From NCBI GenBank assembly GCA_016617785.1, contig JADILM010000002.1:1736001-1800000 (forward strand): a stretch of 64,000 bases of DNA, written 5' to 3'. The notes beneath the pieces are model-generated. The model was not told where the DNA came from and did not search any database. It saw only the letters and a list, made by a program, of their open reading frames with translations. Of the stretch, positions 55,706 through 64,000 are shown piece after piece. Position 1 is the first letter of the stretch. Every line of letters begins with the position of its first letter. The translations under genes and the position numbers were made by a program. This DNA is from Sporobolomyces roseus (lineage: Eukaryota > Basidiomycota > Microbotryomycetes > Sporidiobolales > Sporidiobolaceae).

Positions 55706-57308
55706 ATGCCGATTCCGTCCCTTCCTATCGAAATCGTATCAGAAATCGTTTCCTATCTTCGCACAAGTCTAGCTAAAGACGCCAGAGAAGCCATCAAAGC
55801 CGGTCAATCGATCTCTCTCGTATGCCGCTCGTGGTACACTATCGGTCAAGCTCTTTGCTGGAGAACTCTCACCCTCGAGGCCACCGCATTCCCTTCGCTC
55901 GTCAACCATTTTACGCTTCACCCTCATCTCGCTCTACTCGTACGAGGTCTCAGGCAGACTCCGCCAGACCCGATCAAAGAAGAAAAAGGTCATCCGAGCA
56001 TCGATGCAGGCTTTCGAGCTCTCGCAGCTTCACTCGCCTTGACGGTCGGAATTCGGAAATTGGTCGTCGATCGCGTTCCCGCTCGCTCTCTTCAAGAGGT
56101 TCTACGTGCAGCTTGTAGCCTACCCAATCTACAGACCTTCCGCATCGCCGCCCGCAGAGTGGACTGGACCAGCGAATTCTCCTCGATACTTGGTCGCGGC
56201 TCGCCTTCGATTACGACCCTCCGATTGATAGCCGCCAGGCTCTATGTATCGGCACCGATTCAGTCTTCTCAACAAGCAACGCTCCCGGTCGTCAATCTCT
56301 TCTTAGGCTGGATAAGCGACCCCGATGACACTCCGCTCATCCTGAGGAATCTCCTTCCTTCCCTCAGCTCGACTTCACTGAGGACGTGCACTCTGTCAGT
56401 TTCTGCTGCAGATGAAGCTGCCTACATGTGGCTGTCAAGCTGTCCAGGCCTTCAGAACTTGGTCGTCATCGCTGGGAACTTCGACGTATCACGCACCTTC
56501 ACCAGATTGATCAATCATCTTCCTCGAATGCTCTCACTAAAGAAACTCCAGCTCAAGCTCAAAAGTCAAGAGTACGCTGTTTCGTTTCCCATCACCATCG
56601 ACGAATTCCTCCGAGCTCTACCACCCAATCTCGGGACGATCAAGGCTAGAGACTTCATCTTCGAAGACTATCTCTCGATCTCGCAATGCGAGAAGCCCTA
56701 CTCCCCGACTCGGTACCGCCGAATCGAAGCTTCAGTTCTTCTCGATGACACAGAGGATGAGGACAGTGAAGAAGAAGATTATACCGAGCAACAGTTCGCA
56801 TTGATTCTTTGGGCGGAGCAAGGAGATCAACCTTGTTGGTATCGCCGACCGCTTAGTTACATGACATGGGAGGAAAAGTCAGAACGGTCAGTATCATCTT
56901 TAGTGCTCTCTCTTCGGCCCACTTCTGATGCAGTGCCTGGTTTCCCATTTTGCAGAAAGAAAGCGAAACGATAATCGCCTCTTCTATTACTTTTCCTACT
57001 TCCATCGCTCGCTCGCACACTTCTCTCACCCCTCAGTATCCGTTCACTTCCCTTCCTGTTCTCGTCGTTCTCTCACCCCTCGTTGTTCGCCTCACCTCGA
57101 TTTCCGCTTTCCCCCGTTCTCCTCAAGAGCTGTCCTCAGTGCTCTACCTTCGACTTCCCTTCCTCCTATCACTCTCATTCGCCTTTCCTTCACCCTCGAC
57201 CCACTCTTAAATCTCAAGCTTCAAAGACTCCCTCGAATGAAAGGAAAACGCAGAATAAGAGGAAGTTGTCTGTCTGAAACAACCCATTCTTTGTGCTCGT
57301 TGTCGAAG
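55060..57308 (+). repeat. Dispersed duplication, copy 2 (partner 6060-8325)
   Basis: It shares promoter, leader intron, complete coding region and ~330 bp of 3' flank with 6060-8325. Similarity does not extend into the neighbouring MYND genes A and D, which are more diverged, so the F-box block moved or was homogenised separately from its partner. Limits are by eye. Confidence 0.7.
55706..56974 (+). CDS. F-box protein, paralog 4
   Basis: Exon 1 (55706-56886, 1181 nt) and exon 2 (56956-56974, 19 nt) give 399 residues, the same sizes as paralog 1. Counting by eye I find about 31 differences in about 393 residues, roughly 92% identity. The F-box (LPIEIVSEIVSYL ... ISLVCRSWY) and the acidic EDEDSEEED region are intact. 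The 69-nt terminal intron is divisible by three, so a retained-intron form of 422 residues with the same end is possible. Differences are spread along the protein, with a slight excess in residues 55-75 and 185-200. Confidence 0.86.
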   Translation: MPIPSLPIEIVSEIVSYLRTSLAKDAREAIKAGQSISLVCRSWYTIGQALCWRTLTLEATAFPSLVNHFTLHPHLALLVRGLRQTPPDPIKEEKGHPSIDAGFRALAASLALTVGIRKLVVDRVPARSLQEVLRAACSLPNLQTFRIAARRVDWTSEFSSILGRGSPSITTLRLIAARLYVSAPIQSSQQATLPVVNLFLGWISDPDDTPLILRNLLPSLSSTSLRTCTLSVSAADEAAYMWLSSCPGLQNLVVIAGNFDVSRTFTRLINHLPRMLSLKKLQLKLKSQEYAVSFPITIDEFLRALPPNLGTIKARDFIFEDYLSISQCEKPYSPTRYRRIEASVLLDDTEDEDSEEEDYTEQQFALILWAEQGDQPCWYRRPLSYMTWEEKSERSVSSLVLSLRPTSDAVPGFPFCRKKAKR

Positions 57309-57924
57309 ATACAATGCGATCAGTAAGAGATGAAGAAGGGGACAGCAGCGACGGGAGAGTAGGGATCCTGCCAATCCGTCTGCGATTGTGACAGTTTTCA
57401 TGCCCGACTCTTTCGATTCGTTCGTTGTCTTGACTTCGCTTCGTTTGCGGCGACTGGTGGTCTTCTCCTTTCTCGCAGTCCTCTCTCGAGCTGAAGTCAT
57501 TTCGCCGTAGCTGCATCAGAGAATGTTCGTTTCGTTTTCATTTCCTGTGTGCGAGTTGGTACAATGAAGCGTATCTATACTACGGGTATCAAAAAGCCAC
57601 TGAAGAGAAAAGAGAACGAGTGAGAAAGAGTAGGGGGAAGAGGAATATGTACAGGTGGTGTAGAGAGGAAAACAGATTCGGTTATGAACAGTTTTGGTGG
57701 TGTCGAGATCAGGTAGGGAGTAGGTACAGGTTGACTAGAGAAAAGATAGTGTTGATGTATGTCAGGGAGTAGCGGAGAGTAGGGGTGAGATAGATACAGG
57801 TTTGTTGGAAAGGGTATCGAGAGGAAGCTGAGAATTGTCAAGTCTGTTTCGTCTTGAGTGTTTCGAGAATACGAGAAAGAAGGAATCGTCGATGGAACGT
57901 GCTGAAGTAGGGGGTGGAAGCGAT
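56975..57924. other. Intergenic region between F-box gene 4 and GSK3
   Basis: The first ~330 bp belong to the duplicated block. From 57309 to 57924 lie the 3' flanks of the two convergent genes. The open frames there are Arg/Ser-rich and unsupported. Confidence 0.4.
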
Positions 57925-59817
57925 CTAGTCGATATCGACCTGGAGTAGACTGAGGTCGACAGGCTTGAAATTGATCAAATCGATTCCTGCTTCTTCGAAC
58001 AATGTCGAGTAGAAATACGAAGGGATGTATCGAGTGTTGAGCTCGGGTCGAACGGAGAGCTCTGTGTACTTCGGACCTACTTCAGTCGAGCTCGAAAGAA
58101 CGTATGAAGCAGAGCGAAAGCGCACCTTCTCGACTCCAACTGAAAAGTAACCTCGGATCGACGATGTTCCCATTCGGCATCATCAAGTCGTGGTCACCTT
58201 TGATCTCGTCAAAGAATGAATGGGCCAAAGCTTCGGAAGCGCTCAATCTCGATTGTGGTCCGAAACAAAGTAAACTCGACAAGAGCGAGATCGCCTCGGG
58301 TGAAGCGCGAGGGAGAATCTGTACAGGAGGAGAGACTAGTCAGCGAGTTCAGCGGAAGGAGTAGAAGGGGATCGCTCACCTTTGAGAGCGGAACAGACTT
58401 GATTTGAGGGAACTTTTGGTATCCGTAATTTGGGTTCATGAGTCGAATTTGGGATTTCGTGGGTGTCCCGAGCACCTTGATGATTTCGACGAGTTGATCC
58501 ACAGCTATAGCAAACAGAATGCGTCAGTGAGTAGAATGAAGGAGGTCGTCGTGATTGCGAGCCTTTCAAAACTCGCAAGATTCGCAAGCGGCCGTGATGA
58601 AAAAGCGGAGAGACTCACTGCTACCTCCAGGGAACAGTACGCTTCCAGCGAGGAGCTCACCGAAGATGCATCCTACTGACCACAGATCTGTTCGCATCAC
58701 TCCATCGAGTCAGCTTGCTTTGCGAGCGATCTGTAAGTCGAGCGTTACTAACCGACTGCATCTGCCGAATCCAACAGCAGACGACCTCATCAGCCAACAC
58801 TTTCGAGCACAGTGACGAAGAAAAGAGATCGAAGAGCAGTAGGGAGTCGAGAGGGGAAGGAGGGAAGAGATGGCTTACGATCGTATTGAGTACTTCCGAA
58901 GATGAGTTCAGGAGCTCGATAGTATCGAGAGCAAGTATACGAGACGTTGGTCTCCCCTGCTTTCAGTACCTTTGCGGAGCCGAAATCCTGTAGAAAGGGA
59001 AGGATCAAGAGGGAAAGGGGAAGAGTGGTAAAGGATTGGGGTCGAAGATCAGCGATTCTCGTGAGGTATAGGCGAGCGGACAGGACGTACGATGAGTACT
59101 GTTCGGCCTGTTCGCTGACTGTTGGAAAGGGAAGCGACGTGGTGAGCGAGATCTGCGAAGAAGCGAAAAAAAGTTTCCGACGTACTCTGCGACGAAAAGG
59201 TTCGTCAGCTTTCCAGCTCGAGGAAAAGCCGAGTCGACGAGGTTGACGACGGAAATGGTAGTGATGAGAGAAATGTTCTAGCTCACCGATGAGAATGTTG
59301 TGTGGTTTCAAGTCTCGATGACAGACGCCAATCGCGTGAAGCCATGCGAGAGCGCGAAGAAGCTGTGAAGTTCGACCAGATAGCTCGACTCAGCAACACT
59401 CGAAGCTAGTGAAGGTCATGTCGAACTCACCTGAAAGAGATAAAGCTTGCAAAGCAACTCTGGGAAAGGAATTCGTTTCTTTGCCCAAATTCGATAGTGC
59501 TTGTACAAGGTCTCGGGTACGTATTCAAGCAGCAGGTAGAGGATGACTTCGTCGGGCTCTTGAGGGTTGATGCGTTCTTGCCAAGCGTAGAAACAGCGAA
59601 TGATATTTGGATGATCGATCGCTTTCATCAACGACAATTCTCGATTCTTGAACCTCCGATCTTGACGAGTTCGTTTGAGCGCGAGAATTTGTGATTGTCC
59701 TGACCGTAGGTAGAGCTCGACCTTGCTCACTTGACCGAAAGAGCCAACTCCGCAAAATGAGTCGATTCGATAGGAGAGGTTGACAAGTTGTCCAGTTGCG
59801 AGATGAGACGCTCTCAC
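57925..59817 (-). CDS. GSK3: GSK3-type protein kinase (5' exon unresolved)
   Basis: Exons on the minus strand give [16 protein letters not shown], then the kinase domain: [52 protein letters not shown]-like [24 protein letters not shown], and the GSK3 activation segment '[16 protein letters not shown]' with its phosphotyrosine position. [19 protein letters not shown] and [11 protein letters not shown] follow, and the C-terminus is [20 protein letters not shown]3/Mck1/Rim11 kinases act in stress, meiosis and transcription control. Seven or more introns. The first coding exon upstream of 59850 was not found; a Ser/Pro-rich frame at 60276-59902 does not join in phase. The end at 57925 is firm. 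Confidence 0.88.
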
Positions 59818-61144
59818 TGATAGGATCTGATCTGGATCGACTGTGGGTTAGGGAACAAGAGGGTAGGGAGGATCAGGTCAGCTACCATCTCAATTGCTTC
59901 GTTAAACATTTCGCTCAAAAGAGCATCTCGCTCTTCGACGAAAGAATGACGACCTACTGGAACCCTCGTTACTTTGCATATCACTCGAATTACCCCGCTC
60001 TGACAGTTCAGGTTGTTCTGGCCAAGTCTTCCTCCTTGTTACTTGAGTTTCTCCTTCTCCTTCTTCTCCCTCGAGGTTTGATGGGACTGGAGCAGCTTGG
60101 GAGGATCTAGCGAGTCTCGAAGGTGGAGGTTCTTGTGCGCCTAGTCGAGGTAGAGCTGTTCCTGAGGTGGTTGAGAGAGGAGGATGGGAATCTGAAGGAG
60201 TTGAGGCAGCTCGAGGTCGGAAGGAGGAGAAGAGAGAGAGGAACAGCTGTTTGGGTGAGATAGGCAGCTTGATCAAGGTGGTGTGGGTTCAGGTCAGGAG
60301 TGGGAGAGGAAGGAAGAGAGAAAGATGAGTCGCTCAGTCCTCTGGGAGAATTCAAAAAATAGGAGTCGAAAACGTCGTTCGCAAACCTCCGACGAACGCT
60401 TTCCTCTCTTTACCTCTTTTTCACTTCTGCACCTCCACTACGACGTCCGTATTCGCCTGCAGCCATCCTGAGGGAAGAATAAGAATCTATCCTCCCTACT
60501 CGTCGTCCTCGATCAACCAGAGCGAGGGGATCGAGCATTCCTCCTTCGAGAAGCTCGCACTATTCACAAGCAGCGGCGGAAGTGTAGCATAGCCGATTAG
60601 AGCTAGTCGAAGTTAGCGGTAAGAACAAGAGACCGCTTTTCGAAAAAACACGTCCGAATCGATTGCTTGACTCCTACTAACATCTCTGTCGACTCGGCTC
60701 TGCTTCTATGCTTCGTAGACTGGTGTATTCAGCTATGGGCGATTCGAGCTTGAAGGTCTCATGCTTCGATCGCTTTGTTTTTCTTCTCTCCTTCGAATTT
60801 CCTCGCTCTTCATTCGATCGACTCTGAAAGGTTCGGAGCTGAATCTGATCAATCTAAATGATCTACACAACAAGATGAAAGAGATCGACAACCCAGTGAA
60901 ACAAGACCAAGTTTGGATTGCAACCGACACGTCAAAAAATCTCACTCGTTTTTTCGTTTTCCTGACTTTTTCGTTTGTTTCGAACAGACACAACAAACAA
61001 TGCAAGTCAACAAACTGCTCGACACGATCCACGTTCCTTCTATTCCTTCTCTCCATCTTCTCTCCACTCTCACACTCTAGTCTTCCATCCGTCTCTTAAA
61101 CACTCTCGACACTCTTTTTCGACCCCTCGCATCCTCAGCTTACA
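59818..61144. other. Region between the GSK3 5' end and the secreted repeat protein gene
   Basis: It should contain the missing GSK3 first exon and its promoter. A minus-strand Ser/Pro-rich frame (60276-59902) looks coding by composition but does not splice in phase. From 60480 to 61144 there is only short-frame sequence and the promoter of the secreted protein gene. Confidence 0.35.
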
Positions 61145-62895
61145 ATGCCTCAACTCAATAAACTATCCCTCACAGCACTACTCGGCGCATCACTCGTCGT
61201 TGCGACTCCCGACCTCGCCGCTTCCCTCTCAGCAACTGTCTCGTCCATGGTCGGTTCCTCGATCCTTCCCATGCAAAACGGTTTCGCTCAATACGAAGGT
61301 ATCCTCTCTCCTGCGACATTCGGCAAAGTCAACACTCGTCTCCTCAACCTTCCTACACGGTCAAGCACTCCTCTCACTACTCCAGTCAGCAAGGCCTTTG
61401 CTGCAGCTCAACTCTCTTCGGATAACTCGGATAAGGCTGCTCTCGCAGACGCTCAATCAGTACGCACTTCTCCATTTGCTCTCATAGTCTAGTGCTCATC
61501 AATATCTCTCTTCTACAGTGTATTTCCGACATCCTCTCGAGAGGCAGCATTCCTGAAGGTTACGTTTGCGCCGACGAGGTTAGTCTCGCTCTCTTTCGTA
61601 CTTTCCACGTGACTTCGACTGACTCACACGGGTGGCTCTCGACTCATCAGAACAAGAATACTCTGTCGACGTATCACACATCTTTCAACACGGTTCTCGA
61701 GCAATTCGTCGGAATCGTCCCTCCGTCGACTATGACCGAAATCCAAACTCGTACGTCTCTCCTTCCCTTCCTTCCACTCCTCAGCATCTCCTGATTCGTC
61801 TCGCATCTCGCTCAGAGTTCAACAACTACTTCGCATCCCTCGGTTTGATCCCACCAATGAACGACATGAATACTCACATCCAAAACGTTATCGCTTCGAT
61901 CACTGCTTCGAACTCCGGTGAACTCGTCACCGGTACTCAAAGATTACAAGATTGCTTCAAGGACATGTCGTCGGCAGAGGGTGGATTACAGAAGAACTAT
62001 CAATGCTTCGTTGGAAAAGATTCGGCGATGACCTCTATGCAAACCCTCTTCGCAGGCATGTAAGTCGGGACCTCTCGATCCAGCTCTCAGCTTTGCCGAA
62101 GTGAGCTGACGAGCCAACTCTTGACCTACAGTCTTCAACAAGCTGGAGGCTACTTGCCTCCCAATCTCGTTCAAGATATCATCAACAGTTCGTTCTCTTC
62201 TCGCCGCTTCTCGATCTGAGCTGACTCTGACTTGACCTACTCAGCTTACATGTACTTCTTAACTGCCGCCGGTGTCACTCCCGGATTGACTCTCATGGAG
62301 CCTCTCAACAACGCGATCATGTCGATGACTGCTGCTGTTTCCGTTCGTTCTTTCTTCTCCCCTTTCTTCCGCTACTGTTCTTACTCACCTCGAGTCGCTA
62401 TTGATCGAACAGGGCAACTCTGTCACCGCGATTCAACAGATGCAACAATGTTTCAACGACGTGATCATGACCCCTACGACCGAAGCTCGATCAACCTACG
62501 AATGTGTCATGGCCGCTGACGGACCTATCCGAACTCTTCAAATCCTCATCAACGGTATCGTTCAACAATCATTCGGTTACTTGCCTCCTACCCTCATTCT
62601 CGCTCTCGAGCACGGTATGTTTTCCCTTTCCTCTTCCTTTTTCCCCTTTGTCGACCTCGCGGCTGACATTCGTCTCATCGCTCTTTTAGACCTCCGACCT
62701 CTTCTCAAGACTGACTCCCCCTCTGCCGACCTCATCTCGAAATCGATGAAACAGACTTTCGACGCCTCTGCGACCGGTCCCGAATTCACCACTTGCTTCC
62801 TCGCCCTCGAGGACTGCGTCAACGAAGGTGTACTCACCGGAAGCAGCGCTACCTGCGAGCTACAGAACAAGTGCAAAGCTCTCGCCGAAACCTAG
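61145..62895 (+). CDS. Secreted protein with internal ~100-residue repeats
   Basis: A signal peptide (MPQLNKLSLTALLGASLVVATP) leads into a Ser/Thr-rich stretch and then repeating units. Two are plain: ...LQDCFKDM...YQCFVGKDSAMTSMQTLFAGILQQAGGYLPP and ...MQQCFNDV...YECVMAADGPIRTLQILINGIVQQSFGYLPP. A weaker first unit (CISDIL ... VCADE ... VGIVPP) and a last one (FTTCFLALEDCVNEG) flank them. Each unit contributes two cysteines, suggesting one disulfide per repeat. About seven introns, several at equivalent places in the repeats (before the GYLPP segment and after it), which points to duplication with the introns. No known family recognised. It could be a cell-wall or effector-like protein, but that is speculation. 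Confidence 0.72.
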
Positions 62896-63211
62896 AATCC
62901 ATCTCACCCTTTCCTCTCCCTTCAAACTATACCCTCTCCTCTTCGACTTTCTCTCAAGCACAACCTCTTTCATTCTTCGATCTTCTCATTCGCATGTGTC
63001 CTTTCAATAGCCGTTCTTGACTCTCGTTCTCGCAGCTCCTTGACAAGTCGTAGCTCGAACGAAACCCTTTTTTTGATCTCTCTTTACTTGTTTGTACTAT
63101 TTACTCGTCTCTCTTTATTCAATACAATCTATTCGAATCCATTTCAGCAGCCTTCCTCAGGCTCGATGGACTCCGTTAACACTCTCAAATTCTGACTCCT
63201 TCTCCTTCGCA
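62896..63211. other. Convergent 3' region
   Basis: Pyrimidine-rich flank (62900-63130) of the secreted repeat protein gene, then the 3' flank of the minus-strand right-edge gene. No gene is supported. Confidence 0.4.
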
Positions 63212-64000
63212 TTACTGATCCCTCATTTGGGTCCGCTTGATCTCCTTCGACCTTTTCCAGAACTCCCTCGACACCAAGCTACCACAGAAATCCCATCCAT
63301 TATCCTCCCACACAATCTCGACTTTCCTTTTCCTCGTTGGATCCACCAAATGCTCAAATCTCTTTCTCAATTCCTCGTCCGACTCGTCCATCTCATCCTT
63401 TCCGAACCCGAAGTCCAGGTAGATTGCTTCGAGTTCTTGAGTTGTGTTCACCAAGTCTACGACGAGGGATAGAGCAGCTTCGATTTCTCCTCTTTCTCCT
63501 CGATCAGGATTCATCGGGTCGCGCGGGAGTCGAATTCGAATGTACTCTCGGCGAAGAGGCCCCGAGGGAAGAGAATGTCGGCCCAATCCCTCCGAAAAGT
63601 CAAGATCCAGGAGGAAGGGGATAGGGATAGGGATAGGCGATTGAACGAAAGAGCGAGCGAGGGGTGTTCCGTCCAATTCGCCGGTCACAAAGGTTTCGAG
63701 TTGAGTGATGAGGTCGATGGGAAGTGGTAGAACACCGGGCTGGCCTTCGAGCAAGCCGCGATATCGATGGAGAGCGAGGGCGCGTAGAGACGGGAAGCGT
63801 TCGCGGGAATGGAAATGAGGATTCGGCCCATTCTTCGACCTGGTATCGAGACTGACGGTTGTTTCACTCAGGGAGAGCTCTTGAAGATGAGGGAGAGTGA
63901 AGGAGCTTGGACTATCGAGAACGAGATTGACGCCATCAAGCACCAATCGTTTCAGATCTGTGCGAAAGCTTCATCAGCCTGATGAATAATGCAAGGGAGT
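63212..64000 (-). CDS. F-box/LRR-like protein, 3' part only (cut by right edge)
   Basis: The last coding exon runs from about 63965 to the stop at 63212, with an acceptor TTTCGCACAG just upstream. The rest lies outside the window. It begins LKRLVLDGVNLVLD and continues with leucine-rich segments (LPHLQELSLSETTV, FPSLRALALHR). The C-terminal half contains an unusual PIPIPIPF run and a charged helix (FGKDEMDESDEELRKRF). Leucine spacing suits LRR regions of fungal F-box proteins, but no F-box is in view. It shares no obvious sequence with the four F-box paralogs, so it is probably a different family. Confidence 0.6.

Noticed and set aside
59902..60276. Ser/Pro-rich minus-strand frame as the missing first exon of GSK3
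   Set aside because: No donor in this frame joins the next exon in phase; it stays possible only if an extra small exon exists that I could not find.

Overview
This is nuclear DNA of a basidiomycete fungus, most likely a yeast-forming member of Pucciniomycotina such as a Sporobolomyces or Rhodotorula relative. That placement is an inference from gene style. Genes are dense and split by many 50-80 bp GT-AG introns. Complex I is present (NDUFA12), and regulators such as Sch9, Sec2, Hrd1, Yvh1 and an NDR kinase are of fungal type. No rRNA, tRNA, CRISPR or transposase was recognised.

Layout, left to right: a partial minus-strand gene runs off the left edge; HRD1 (+); a MYND-finger gene and an F-box gene (+); a secreted GPI-type cupredoxin (-); an Mso1-like protein (-); YVH1 (+); a low-complexity protein (-); NDUFA12 (-), divergent with SEC2 (+); a flavodoxin-fold quinone reductase (+); a LYS5-type phosphopantetheinyl transferase (-); a minus-strand block of F-box, MYND and MYND; TAF13 (-), divergent with ELP2 (+); an NDR-family kinase with a CRIB-like N-terminus (-); a coiled-coil protein (-); a Ser/Thr-rich single-pass membrane protein (+); SCH9 (+); a type II membrane protein with a GDS esterase-like motif (-); F-box, MYND and F-box (+); a GSK3 kinase (-); a secreted repeat protein (+); and a leucine-rich F-box-like gene cut by the right edge (-).

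The most unusual content is a lineage-specific family in repeated cassettes. In three places (4.7-8 kb, 28.1-24.9 kb reversed, 53.7-57 kb) a MYND-finger gene is followed 0.85-1.0 kb downstream, on the same strand, by an F-box gene. One extra MYND gene (29.6-28.6 kb) and one extra F-box gene (52-53.1 kb) lie beside the second and third cassettes. All four MYND genes have a 144-nt first exon ending at the same codon, a third-exon domain I cannot name, and a CCGCGG-containing element 120-126 bp upstream of the start. All four F-box genes start with the same residues and carry a 65-66 nt intron in the 5' leader. Two F-box copies 49 kb apart are about 92% identical in protein (counted by eye), and the similarity extends into both flanks. 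The cassettes sit among single-copy housekeeping genes, so dispersed duplication is more likely than one tandem array.

The other genes serve secretion and exocytosis (HRD1, Mso1-like, SEC2), growth and stress signalling (SCH9, NDR kinase, GSK3, YVH1), the cell surface (cupredoxin, Ser/Thr-rich membrane protein, GDS protein, secreted repeat protein), and basic transcription, translation and respiration (TAF13, ELP2, NDUFA12). Exon boundaries were derived by hand from reading frame, splice sites and recalled family sequence. Starts I could not resolve are marked.
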